Notes under the pieces: model-generated
Told to the model about the DNA's origin: nothing
The model's database searches: none
What the model saw: the letters and a program-made list of their open reading frames with translations, nothing else
DNA from: Planctomycetota bacterium
GTDB taxonomy: Bacteria; Planctomycetota; UBA1135; GCA-002686595
Length of the DNA: 64,000 bases
Reading direction: 5' to 3'
NCBI GenBank assembly: GCA_016795325.1
Contig: JAEUHY010000042.1
Location: forward strand, 62,001-126,000
Program-made: the position numbers and the translations under genes
Shown: one piece after another, positions 50,152-58,491 of the stretch
Position numbering within the stretch: position 1 is the first letter of the stretch
Layout: each line of letters starts with the position of its first letter

Positions 50152-51780
50152 TCACGGGAGCACCGTCAGCTCGACGGCGTTCGTCAGGTTCGTGGTCTTC
50201 GGCGCCGGCGCATCGCGGTACCAGCCCTGCACGAACACCTTGCTCCCGGGCAGGAACGGCTGACCGAGCGCGGCTGGCTGCGAGAGCTGGAACGCGTTCC
50301 AGTCCTGGACGATCTGACCGCTGCACGAGCCGGCGACCGCGCCCGTGTTCTGGCTCGACATGCGCTGCGTCGGGGCCTTCAAGCAGCGGAAGCTCGTGCT
50401 CCCCGGCGCCCAGGGCGTCGGCGTGAAACCCGAGTTGTCGAGGCCGTAGTACATGATCGCCTGCTTCTGGCCTTCGACGTTGACGGCGAGGAACACGGGC
50501 GTGGTCTGGCCGGTCGCGCTGGGCTGCGCGTTCGAACTGAGCGACGGAACGCAGCCGAACGTCGACGTTCCGGCGGTGCAGTACGAGAGCGGCGGCGGCG
50601 GCGCGTCGAAGCACAGCTCCCAGCCGGTGAACGCGCCGTTGTCGAACTGCGCGAACCAGTCGTAGACCTTGAGCGTCCACACGCCCGAGGCGATCGGGAT
50701 CGAGTGCAGCGGCGTGTTGACGATGCCCGCCGCGCCGCTCGGCCAGTTGCCGAAGAACTGGCGGTAGTGGCCGGGCGCGAGCGTGCCGGTCGGGCAGTTG
50801 AACACGAGCGCCGGCGCGCCGCACTCGTCGACCCCGCCCGCGACGTCGACGAAGCTGTAGTCGCCCGAGAAGTCGGCCGCGCAGCCGAAGCCGAAGAAGC
50901 CGTCGTTCTGCTGGAACAGGTTGTAGTTGACGCCCGCCGGCGAGGTGAGCACGAGCTGCACGTCGCCGAGCCAGCTGTGCGTGAGGTTCTGCACGCTCAC
51001 CGAACGAATGCGCGTCGCGCCGGGAGGCACGACGACGCTGAGCGAGCTCGACACGACGCCTGTCGGGAGAGTCGCGGGCCACGTGCCTTCGACGCCGGGC
51101 GCGGGGATCGCGGCGCCGTTCGCGCTCGATGCGCAGGCCAGTTGCGCGCCCTGCGGCGGCAACGGCGTCGGCGCACCGAAGCACATCTCCCAACTCGCGA
51201 TCGACCCGCTGTCCGCCGGCGGGAACCAGTCGTACAGCTCGAGCGTCCACAGCCCGTTCGCGAGCGGAATCAACTCGAGCGGGACGTTGAACACGCCGCC
51301 TGCGCCGTTGGTCCACGAGCTGAAGCTCTGCGCGACCACGCCGCCCGACGAGAGCGAGCCGCACACCGGCCCGCGCAGCGTCCCGCAGCCCACGCCCTGG
51401 CGAACGTCCACGAAGGTGAAATCGCCCCCGAGCACGTCATCGCAGCCGTTGCCGCTCGAGCTCGTGGCGTCGGCCAGGACCGCGACGTTGTAGCGCGCTC
51501 CCGAGGGCGAGCGCAGCACGGCGTGCGCGTCGCCGGCCCAGGTGTGAGTGAAGCCGCGGACCACGATGGAGTTCAGCACCGCGCCCGCGGGCGGCGTCAC
51601 GCTGAGCGCGCTCTCCAACGGACTCGTGGGGAGCTGCACGTTCCACGTGCCCGGGCCCGAAGCTGCGCCGAATGGGCCGCCGGGGGCGCCTACGACGCAC
51701 TGGGCGCGGGCCGCAGGGGGTCCGGCAAGGACACACAGGCTCGCCACGATCGGGGTGAGGACACGGGAGGCAATTCGCAT
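50152..51780 (-). CDS. secreted protein with two P-domain-like modules and Cys-containing C-terminal domain
   Basis: 542 aa, signal peptide ending PPAARAQ. Two beta-sandwich modules of about 180 residues repeat the same landmarks: a strand ending in FTHTWAGDAHAVLRSPSG or LTHSWLGDVQLVLTSPAG, then SSWTNGAGGVFN or GNWPSGAAGIVN, and GLWTLELYDWFPPADSGS or GVWTLKVYDWFAQFDNGA. This is the pattern of proprotein-convertase P domains (subtilisin-type C-terminal modules) without a protease. The last 140 residues, from SYCTAGTSTFGC, form the shared C-terminal domain of the same subtype as the protein at 2764. Likely surface-located. Confidence 0.8.
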   Translation of the reverse strand: MRIASRVLTPIVASLCVLAGPPAARAQCVVGAPGGPFGAASGPGTWNVQLPTSPLESALSVTPPAGAVLNSIVVRGFTHTWAGDAHAVLRSPSGARYNVAVLADATSSSGNGCDDVLGGDFTFVDVRQGVGCGTLRGPVCGSLSSGGVVAQSFSSWTNGAGGVFNVPLELIPLANGLWTLELYDWFPPADSGSIASWEMCFGAPTPLPPQGAQLACASSANGAAIPAPGVEGTWPATLPTGVVSSSLSVVVPPGATRIRSVSVQNLTHSWLGDVQLVLTSPAGVNYNLFQQNDGFFGFGCAADFSGDYSFVDVAGGVDECGAPALVFNCPTGTLAPGHYRQFFGNWPSGAAGIVNTPLHSIPIASGVWTLKVYDWFAQFDNGAFTGWELCFDAPPPPLSYCTAGTSTFGCVPSLSSNAQPSATGQTTPVFLAVNVEGQKQAIMYYGLDNSGFTPTPWAPGSTSFRCLKAPTQRMSSQNTGAVAGSCSGQIVQDWNAFQLSQPAALGQPFLPGSKVFVQGWYRDAPAPKTTNLTNAVELTVLP

Positions 51781-52140
51781 GGGGAGGAGGGCGAGCTCGA
51801 CCGACGCGGGCGCGCGCTCAACCCGACGGGTCCGCTTCGGCCCCCGCCTGTGCTCGCCCGCCCGGCGACCGCCCGAGTTTACGCCGCCGACGCGCCCGAG
51901 GTCGGCCTGCGCCGCGCATCTGCGCGAACTTTGCGCGCAGCTTCACGCCAAGCGCGGAGCAGCACATTTTTCGTCCCGTGTCGGGGCCTTCACGCGCAGG
52001 GGCCGAGCTCAGGCGCCAAGTGGAGAGGCCCCGGCGTCGCAGGCGCGCTCGATGGCCTGACCGAGCGTGTGCCGCGCCCCGCTGACCCGCGGAGCGCAGC
52101 GGTCGGCGGACCCAGCGCTCGAGCTACGCTCCGCCGCGCC
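51781..52140. other. intergenic region between divergent genes
   Basis: About 360 bases with no gene that I can support. It contains the TACGCT hexamer at 52125 for the gene at 52141. No repeat or strong hairpin stands out. Confidence 0.4.
52125..52130 (+). promoter_or_regulatory. -10-like hexamer before the DUF1697 gene
   Basis: TACGCT 10 nt before the ATG at 52141, in the same 13-base context (gagcTACGCTccg) found before alkC. Confidence 0.4.
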
Positions 52141-52641
52141 ATGCCGACCCACATCGCCCTGCTCCGCGCCGTGAACGTCGGCGGCACGGGAAAACTCCCG
52201 ATGGCCGAGCTGCGCGCGCTCGCCGAGCAACTCGAGTTCGAGAATCCGCGCACCTACATCGCGAGCGGCAACCTCGTGTTCGAGAGCGCGCTCGCCGCGA
52301 ACAAGGCGCGCGCCAAACTCGAGGCCGCGCTCGCCGAGCACCTGGGCAAACCCGTCGGCGTCGTCATGCGCTCGGCGGGCGAGTTGCGCGCGCTGCTCGA
52401 GGCCAACCCATTTCCCGACGCTCCGCCCAGCCGCGTTCTCGTCAGCTTGCTCAACGACCCGCTGCCGGCCGACTGGGAGAGCGGCGTGCGCAACCAGAAG
52501 GGCGAGCTCATCGTCGCGACCAAGCGCGAGCTGTACGTGCACTACGTCGACGGCCAGGGAGCGAGCAAGTTGCGCATTCCGGCCGCCGAGGCCGCCACCG
52601 CGCGCAACCTCAATACGTTGCGCGCCCTGCTCGAACTCTGA
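52141..52641 (+). CDS. DUF1697 family protein
   Basis: 166 aa. Full-length match to DUF1697 by its landmarks: HIALLRAVNVGGTGKLPMAE at the N-terminus, NPRTYIASGNLVFES, a middle segment VMRSAGELRALLEANPF and a C-terminal TARNLNTLRALLEL. The family is widespread, soluble and of unknown biochemical function. It is flanked by unrelated genes on the opposite strand and stands alone under its own probable leaderless promoter. Confidence 0.9.
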   Translation: MPTHIALLRAVNVGGTGKLPMAELRALAEQLEFENPRTYIASGNLVFESALAANKARAKLEAALAEHLGKPVGVVMRSAGELRALLEANPFPDAPPSRVLVSLLNDPLPADWESGVRNQKGELIVATKRELYVHYVDGQGASKLRIPAAEAATARNLNTLRALLEL

Positions 52642-52649
52642 GCGACGCC

Positions 52650-53783
52650 TCAGAGCTTCGTGCGCGCGCCCTTCGCCTCGACACGCTGCCAGCCGTCCTT
52701 GTCACGCAACGCGGCTTGGCTGTGGCCGCTGGCGTGGTGCACGTCGACCGCGAGCACGCGGCCGCCGTGGACGAAGCTCACGTCGTCGACCACGGTGTGC
52801 CCGACGACGATGCGGCGCACGGCGAGTTTCTCGAGCACGGCGTCGAGTTCAACCGACTCGATCTGCGGCGCCTTCAAGTAGCCGCGGTACCAGATCAAGC
52901 CCTCCGGCGAGCCGGCGGCGAGCGCGAGCACGTTGTTCTTGGGCTTGGACCCGCTCTCGGCGGCAAGCGCAGCGCGCAGCGCCTCATTGAGCTGCTCGAG
53001 CGTCGCGCCGGACGCAGCCACGCTCGGGCTCACGCCGCCGTGCACGAACAGCTCGTCGCCTAGCTGGAGCGCGACGTTGCGTGTGCGCAGCCACTGCCCG
53101 AGCACGCTGCTGCTCGAGTACAGCTGCTCGAGCGGCTCTCCGAGCAACGCCGCGTTCTCGTGGTACTTGCGCCGCACGTAGCGCAGGTCGCCGGTGAGGT
53201 TCATCACCTCGTGGTTGCCGAGCACGAAGTGCACGGCCCCGCCGGCCGCGTGGGCGCGGGCCTCGAGCTCGTACAGCACCCACAGACACTCGGTGACCTG
53301 CAGCCCGCGGTCGAACAAGTCGCCGAGGAACACGACGCGCCCCTTCTCGAAGGTCCAGCGCAGCGAAGCGTCGACCACGCCGCCCGCGCGCAGGAGCCGC
53401 ACGAGCGCGGGCAGGTTGCCCTCGATGTCGGAGAGCACGAAAACGCGCTCGGGGGCCGGAAAACGCGCGGGTTCCGCAGTCGCGGGCTCGCGCAACGTCA
53501 CCGTGAACGGCGCGCTGATTTCCGGAAGAGCAAGCTCGAACTTCGCCCGCGCCGCGTCGAGCGCCTCCACCTCGACCCGCGCGCCTTTCGCGTCCGCGAC
53601 GACGCGCTTGCACTCGAATCCACCGCCCGGCTTGCGCCGCACGTACGGTCCATCCGCGCTGGCGCCGCTCGAATCGGAACGATCGGCTTGCGCTGCGTGC
53701 GTCGGCGTCGCCGTGAGAAGCGCGGCGACACAGAGCAGCGCCACGAGCGAGCCGACGAGCTGGCGGTGGACCGACGTGAGCAT
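52650..53783 (-). CDS. exported calcineurin-like metallophosphoesterase
   Basis: 377 aa. A signal peptide (residues 1-30, ALLTATPTHA) is followed by about 80 residues of unknown structure and the metallophosphoesterase core: VLSDIEGNLPAL, VVFLGDLFDRGLQV, FVLGNHEVMN, GELFVHGG-type and VVGHTVVDD with metal-binding Asp, Asn and His. The spacing resembles the Shewanella-like protein-phosphatase group. It likely acts on phosphate esters in the periplasm. It is closely followed by the SGNH and EEP genes on the same strand, but the gaps are variable and no pathway is clear. Confidence 0.85.
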   Translation of the reverse strand: MLTSVHRQLVGSLVALLCVAALLTATPTHAAQADRSDSSGASADGPYVRRKPGGGFECKRVVADAKGARVEVEALDAARAKFELALPEISAPFTVTLREPATAEPARFPAPERVFVLSDIEGNLPALVRLLRAGGVVDASLRWTFEKGRVVFLGDLFDRGLQVTECLWVLYELEARAHAAGGAVHFVLGNHEVMNLTGDLRYVRRKYHENAALLGEPLEQLYSSSSVLGQWLRTRNVALQLGDELFVHGGVSPSVAASGATLEQLNEALRAALAAESGSKPKNNVLALAAGSPEGLIWYRGYLKAPQIESVELDAVLEKLAVRRIVVGHTVVDDVSFVHGGRVLAVDVHHASGHSQAALRDKDGWQRVEAKGARTKL

Positions 53784-53797
53784 GGAGGCCGAGTGAG

Positions 53798-54526
53798 CTA
53801 CTTGCCCGCAGAACGCAACACTTCGCGCAGCACGGGCTCGAGCGCGACCGCCCACTGCGCGTAACCCGCCGGCGAAAGGTGCAGGAAATCCGGCATGTTC
53901 GCGGCGTCGATCGAGCCGTCGGCGCGCACCCACGTATCGCCGATGGCGAGCGTGCGGTAGCCGCCGGCCGACTGAGCGTTGCGAAGCGCTTGGTTGATCT
54001 GCGTGATGTCGCCGCGCATCGCATTGAAGCGCTCGCCGCGCGGGAGGATTTCGTGCACGAGGAGGCGCGCCTGCGGCGCCTGCTCGCGCAGCACGGCGAT
54101 CACGCGCTGAATTCCCTCGAGGGTCTGTTCCGCCGTGTGCGTGCCGTGCCCCAGGTTGTTGGTGCCGATGAGCAGCACGATCACCTTCGGCGCGAGCCGC
54201 GTGAGCGGCGCCTGCTCGAGCCGCCAGAGCACATGCTCCGTGCGGTCCCCACTGACTCCGAGGTTGAGCGCGCCGAGGCGCGCGAAACGCGCGTTCCACT
54301 CCGCGTTGCCCACGTCTTCCCACCCTTGCGTGATCGAGTCGCCGACGAACACCACGTCCGCCTGCGCGGTCTCCTTCGCGCGCCGCACGCACTCGGTTTG
54401 GCGAGCGAGAATGCCGCCCTCGGTGCGCGGAGCTGGGACGGTCGCAGAGTTGACCGGCTTCGCCGGAGCGTCTTGCAGCGGAAGCGAGCCGAGAACGGAG
54501 AGCAGGGTGATGAGGAGCAGCTTCAT
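53798..54526 (-). CDS. exported SGNH/GDSL hydrolase
   Basis: 242 aa with a short signal peptide (MKLLLITLLSVLGSLPLQ). All four family blocks are present: VVFVGDSITQGW (nucleophile Ser), NLGVSGDRTEHV (oxyanion Gly), IGTNNLGHG (oxyanion Asn) and the Asp-x-x-His pair in MPDFLHLSPAGY. It is most like the platelet-activating-factor acetylhydrolase-type esterases that remove acyl or acetyl groups from lipids or carbohydrates. The substrate cannot be inferred here. The phosphoesterase gene follows 14 bases downstream. Confidence 0.85.
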   Translation of the reverse strand: MKLLLITLLSVLGSLPLQDAPAKPVNSATVPAPRTEGGILARQTECVRRAKETAQADVVFVGDSITQGWEDVGNAEWNARFARLGALNLGVSGDRTEHVLWRLEQAPLTRLAPKVIVLLIGTNNLGHGTHTAEQTLEGIQRVIAVLREQAPQARLLVHEILPRGERFNAMRGDITQINQALRNAQSAGGYRTLAIGDTWVRADGSIDAANMPDFLHLSPAGYAQWAVALEPVLREVLRSAGK

Positions 54527-54651
54527 GTGAGCTGCGGAAAGTACGGCGCCCGAGCGCGTTTTCCACGTTGTGTCCCGCGACGCCGACACGCCGAGCGGCG
54601 CGTGAGCCGATGTGGAGAGCGCGTTTTGCGCGGCGCCGCGACGCCCGTGGA

Positions 54652-55581
54652 CTAGCGGGCAGAAACGCTTCGTGCGCCGTACGCAGCGACAACCGGATGG
54701 TGGTCGCTGGGCCAGCGCCCGTTGGCTGCGGGCGCGGACAGAATCGACGCCGAGAGCGGCGTGAAGTCCGCGGTCGCGACCACGAAGTCGATGCGCGCGC
54801 CGTCGAGGCCGCCGCGGAAGGCGTGGAAGGTTCCGACTTGCCTCGCGCTCGGATGCAACGCGCGGAAGGAGTCGACGAGCCCGACCGCGCGCAGCGCGGC
54901 GAGCGGCGGCTCGTCCTCGCCCGCGTTGAGATCGCCGAGCACGATGTGCGCTCCGCCGCGCTGTGCGACGCGCGCCGCGATCAACTGCGCGGAACGCTCG
55001 CGCGCCAGCGGACCGCGGTGGTCGAAGTGTGTGTTCCACACGCCGAATTCCAGGCCGCTGCGCCGATCGCGCAAGCGCGCCCAGGTGCACATGCGCGTGA
55101 GAGCCGCGTCCCAGCCCACGGACGCGACAAGCTCGGGTGTTTCGCTGAGCCAGAAATCGCCGTGCTCGAGCACGTCGAAGCGCGCGCGGGCCACGAAGAG
55201 CGAGCTGTGCTCGCCGCGTGCGCCGCCGTCGCGGCCTTGGCCGAGGCGCACGTGGGTCGGAAGCTCGCGCTCGAGGAACTCCACCTGGAAGTCGAGCGCC
55301 TCCTGCACGCCCAACACATCTGGCGCCGCTTCGTGGATGCGCGCGGCGAGCGCCGACGAGCGCAACGGCCAAGCGTCGAGCCCATCCGTCGCCGTTCCGT
55401 AGCGCACGTTGAAGCTCATCACGACAAGCGGACGCGCTTCTTCATCCAGCTTTGGCGCGACGGGCGCGGATGCCGCGCCGGAGCACGCGCCGAGCAGCGC
55501 GAAGGTGAGCACAACGCACAGGCGCAGCAACGGGTTGCTTGCGGTGCGTAACCCGCAGTTCGATGGGAGACGCTGGAACAT
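54652..55581 (-). CDS. endonuclease/exonuclease/phosphatase-family lipoprotein
   Basis: 309 aa from the ATG at 55581; a GTG at 55590 is possible. The N-terminus is a lipoprotein signal with lipobox LGAC. The EEP fold motifs are complete: MSFNVRYG, GVQEALDFQ, FGVWNTHFDHRG, HIVLGDLNAGEDEP and WPSDHHPVVA, providing the metal-binding Glu and the Asp/His pair. Exported members of this family hydrolyse phosphodiesters, including sphingomyelin-like lipids and nucleic acids. TAGCGT lies 7 nt before the ATG and R2 copy B begins just upstream of it, so the repeat bounds its promoter. Confidence 0.85.
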   Translation of the reverse strand: MFQRLPSNCGLRTASNPLLRLCVVLTFALLGACSGAASAPVAPKLDEEARPLVVMSFNVRYGTATDGLDAWPLRSSALAARIHEAAPDVLGVQEALDFQVEFLERELPTHVRLGQGRDGGARGEHSSLFVARARFDVLEHGDFWLSETPELVASVGWDAALTRMCTWARLRDRRSGLEFGVWNTHFDHRGPLARERSAQLIAARVAQRGGAHIVLGDLNAGEDEPPLAALRAVGLVDSFRALHPSARQVGTFHAFRGGLDGARIDFVVATADFTPLSASILSAPAANGRWPSDHHPVVAAYGARSVSAR

Positions 55582-55600
55582 CGAATCCACGCTACTCCGG

Positions 55601-55831
55601 CCGATTCATGAACCGCGTAGCGAAAACCCCGCAGCGTCTGTCCGGCAAGGTTCTGCGGCGCGAGGGCCCAAGCGCTCCCGCGCTAGTTCGCGCAGCGAAC
55701 TTGGACGAGCGCCCCACAGGATGCGCGTCAGCGGAAGCGACCTGCGAGGCGGCTCGAGAACCTCTCGCTCCTCGGGAAAACGCAGCACGGCAGGATGATC
55801 CGGCGCTTGCAGGAGCGGGCTCATGAACAGG
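55601..55831. repeat. R2 dispersed palindromic element, copy B (231 bp, inverted relative to copy A)
   Basis: Ends CCGATTCATGA and TCATGAACAGG pair at 9 of 11 positions. Reversed, the arms match copy A at 17355 (for example GAGCCCGCTCCTGCAAGCG against GAGCCCGCTACTGCAAACG), but the central hairpin here is AGTTCGC-GCA-GCGAACT (55685-55701), unrelated in sequence to that of copy A. The structure is therefore kept while the sequence changed. Confidence 0.8.
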
Positions 55832-55853
55832 TCGCGCTAGTGTCCTGTCTCCG

Positions 55854-55929
55854 CAGTCCGTTGAAGAAGTCGCGGGAATCGGCGCTCCTGGCAAGGCGCG
55901 AGGATTCCAGGCGATCTGAATGGGTCGCC
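55854..55929. repeat. partial or composite palindromic element (R3 end joined to R1 core)
   Basis: 55854-55872 (CAGTCCGTTGAAGAAGTCG) matches the left end of R3, and 55881-55929 matches the R1 core (AAGGCGCGAGGATTCCAGGC then the GGCGATCT-GAAT-GGGTCGCC hairpin). It follows R2 copy B by about 20 bases, so three element types meet in 330 bases. Confidence 0.65.
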
Positions 55930-56087
55930 AGCTTCGTCGACGCGTGCGCGCCCACTCAATGGGGCGAGCGCACTCGAATACGCCTTCAGACTTCTCGGTC
56001 GCAACCGCGCGGATCGCTTGGCCGAGGTTGCGAGCGCCGATCCGAAGCATCGGCTAGCCTCGTCGTGGGCGGAGGAGGAGCAGACTT

Positions 56088-57785
56088 ATGCAACGCAGAG
56101 CCACCGTGTTCGCCGTCGCTTCGTGCTGCGGCGCTTTTTTCGTCCCGTCCGCACGAGCACAGGTGCTCACGCAGTGGCAGTCGCGCACGCTGACCTTCGG
56201 TGGAGCTCCGCGCCAGACACTCGACGTCGCGGTTGCGCCCGACGACACGGTCTACGCCAGCGTGACGGATGAGCTCGTGATCCCCTTCGGCGGAACCTTG
56301 CCGCGCGCGCTTGTGGTGCGCTTCGATGCGACGGGAACGATCACTTGGGCGCGCGAGGCGAGCCTGCACTCGCTGTCCGCAAACGCGAAAATCGGCGTAG
56401 GCAACGGGTTCGTGTACGCCGCAGGGGCGCAGCCGGGAAACGGCGTGCTGCGTAAGTACACGAGCTGCGGAACACTCGCTTGGGAGGTGACTCAACCGGT
56501 CGCGTTCCCACAGGTGATCGGTAACTCCAGGCCGTTCGTGCTCGCCGACGAGGGCGCGCTCGTCAGCACGTTCAGTTGGGACTTCGGCGCGCAGGCTGAG
56601 AGCGTGCTCCGTCGCTACACGGCTACCGGCGGCTTGCTGTGGACCAAAATGCTCACCTCGGGATCGGTGAACAACGGACTCGGCCCGGTTGCGATCGCGT
56701 CGAACGGAGACATCCTCGTGTCGGGAATCGTCGGCGGAAACGTCGTGGTTTCGCGCCTCGATTCAGCAGGGGCGTCGCTGTGGAGCGACAGCTTCACCGT
56801 CGGCACGCAGCCCTACGCGTTCTCGACCGGGGCGTTCCTGCGCCAAGTCGACGTTTCGATCTCGGGCGGCGCGCGGTTCGACTATGCGCTGGCCGCCCAC
56901 GATGCGCTCGGCAATCGGCTGTGGACACGCGAAGTGCCGCGCGGCGTGAGCTTCGCTGTCACGAGCGACGATCGCATCGTCGTCGCGTCGGCGGATGGCG
57001 TGGGCCCCAGCGGCGTCGACGTGTTCCTGACGCGAGTCGATGCGGCAGGCAACGTCGCCGCTCCGGTGCGCTGGGTTCGGCCCGGCGATCAAGCCGTGCT
57101 TTCCGTCGTGGCGGGCGAAGCGGGCGAGGTGATCGTCGTCGGCCGCGAAGGCACGAACGCGTTCGTCGCGACGTTCGACGCGCAGCTCCAGCCCGTGTGG
57201 TCAACCACCACAACGCCGCCGCCGGGCATCACGGACACCGCCAACTACTCGAGCCGTTCGAGCAGCGGGCGCCTCGCCATCGGCGGACAGTGCTCCGGGG
57301 CAGGCAACCTGGGCTTGGTCGCCGCCTTCGATGCGAGCGCCGCGCCCGACGGCTACTGCAGCGCCAAGGTCAACTCGCTGGGCTGCGAGCCGGCGCTCGT
57401 CTTCAGCGGACTCTCGAGCGCGTCGGCCGCGAGCGGCTTCACGCTCTCCGCCACGCGTGTGCTCAACCAGGTGAACGGCCTGTACGTCTACGGCGTGAAC
57501 GGCGCGTCCTCGACGCCGTTCCAGGGCGGGAGCATGTGCGTCGCGCCGCCGCGCCAGCGGGCGCCGGTCTCGAGCTCCGGCGGCTTGCCCGGCCCGAGCA
57601 CCAACTGCTCGGGCGTGCTCTCGATCGACGTCAACGCGTTCGCTTCGGGCGCGCTCGGAGGCACGCCGTTGCCGCAACTCACGACGCCCGGCGTGCGCGT
57701 GAACTGGCAGTGCTGGAGCCGCGACGCGAACTCCAGCTTCGGGACCAACCTCTCGAACGCGCTGAGCTACGTCGTGTTGCCGTAG
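56088..57785 (+). CDS. secreted beta-propeller protein with Cys-containing C-terminal domain
   Basis: 565 aa. A strong ribosome site (GGAGGAGGAG) lies 7 bases before the ATG, and TAGCCT at 56055 gives a plausible leadered promoter. Signal peptide ends SARAQ. Residues 30-420 are propeller-like repeats pairing a value read-out with a Trp (ITWAREASL, LAWEVTQPV, LLWTKMLTS, SLWSDSFTV, RLWTREVPR), similar to SBBP/PQQ-like quinoprotein blades. The final 140 residues, from GYCSAKVNSLGC with FYGVNG-type and NCSGVLSID landmarks, form the shared C-terminal domain. No enzyme motif is visible. Confidence 0.8.
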   Translation: MQRRATVFAVASCCGAFFVPSARAQVLTQWQSRTLTFGGAPRQTLDVAVAPDDTVYASVTDELVIPFGGTLPRALVVRFDATGTITWAREASLHSLSANAKIGVGNGFVYAAGAQPGNGVLRKYTSCGTLAWEVTQPVAFPQVIGNSRPFVLADEGALVSTFSWDFGAQAESVLRRYTATGGLLWTKMLTSGSVNNGLGPVAIASNGDILVSGIVGGNVVVSRLDSAGASLWSDSFTVGTQPYAFSTGAFLRQVDVSISGGARFDYALAAHDALGNRLWTREVPRGVSFAVTSDDRIVVASADGVGPSGVDVFLTRVDAAGNVAAPVRWVRPGDQAVLSVVAGEAGEVIVVGREGTNAFVATFDAQLQPVWSTTTTPPPGITDTANYSSRSSSGRLAIGGQCSGAGNLGLVAAFDASAAPDGYCSAKVNSLGCEPALVFSGLSSASAASGFTLSATRVLNQVNGLYVYGVNGASSTPFQGGSMCVAPPRQRAPVSSSGGLPGPSTNCSGVLSIDVNAFASGALGGTPLPQLTTPGVRVNWQCWSRDANSSFGTNLSNALSYVVLP

Positions 57786-57801
57786 CGCGCGCGAGCCTGC
57801 T

Positions 57802-58323
57802 TCAGCCGCCGGTGTAGCCCAGCCCGCTGAGCGACTCCAAGGCCTTCTTCGCCTCCGGATCCGGCGCGTTCTGCGCCGCCTTCACGATCGCGTCGCCGAC
57901 CGCGCGCACCTTGGGATCCTCGGGGAAGGCCTTGAGGCCGGCTTCCAGCACCGCGACCGCTTCGGTGAAGGCCTGCTTGCTCGTCAGCTTGCTCGCGACG
58001 CTGATGAAGTCCGACGACTTCACCTGCGCAGGCATGCTCGACGCCAGCGCGAGGAACTCGTTCTTGGCCTTGGCGGGCTCGAGCTGCACGAGGGCTTCGA
58101 TCGAGCCCAGCTTCGCGCGCAGATAGCCGGCGTCGGTGGTCTTGAGCTGGGCCAACGCCGCGTCGAAGTCGGCGCTCGCGTTTTTCCAGTCGCTCTTGCC
58201 GAGCGAGGCGTAGCCCTCGTCGGTGAGCTTGGCGGCGTCCGGCCCGCCGCCGCAGGCCGCGGCCGCGAGGCACAGAAGGAGTCCACCGAAACGGGGAAGG
58301 AACGAAGTGCTGCGCGAAGTCAT
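57802..58323 (-). CDS. lipoprotein with TPR-like helices
   Basis: 173 aa. Signal with lipobox AAAC (Cys24) and glycine run, then helical repeats (LTDEGYASLGKSDWKNASAD, AVAVLEAGLKAFPEDPKVRA) resembling tetratricopeptide units. It ends GLGYTGG, a small tail of a kind often seen on planctomycete TPR proteins (SLGYVG-like). TAGGAT 9 nt before the ATG suggests a leaderless transcript. Periplasmic or outer-membrane-associated scaffold is the likely role. Confidence 0.7.
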   Translation of the reverse strand: MTSRSTSFLPRFGGLLLCLAAAACGGGPDAAKLTDEGYASLGKSDWKNASADFDAALAQLKTTDAGYLRAKLGSIEALVQLEPAKAKNEFLALASSMPAQVKSSDFISVASKLTSKQAFTEAVAVLEAGLKAFPEDPKVRAVGDAIVKAAQNAPDPEAKKALESLSGLGYTGG

Positions 58324-58491
58324 GGTGCGAAGATCCTACCCGCCGCCCGGAGTCGAGGTCGCCCGCCCGCGCCGCGGGAAGGTCCGCTCACGTCTCCGGG
58401 CCGATCGAGCAGCTACACTTCGCCGCTTCGCACCCGCGCTCTCGAGCATCCGGGACAGGCCCTCTCTCCCCCGACACGCCGCACTCGCCCG

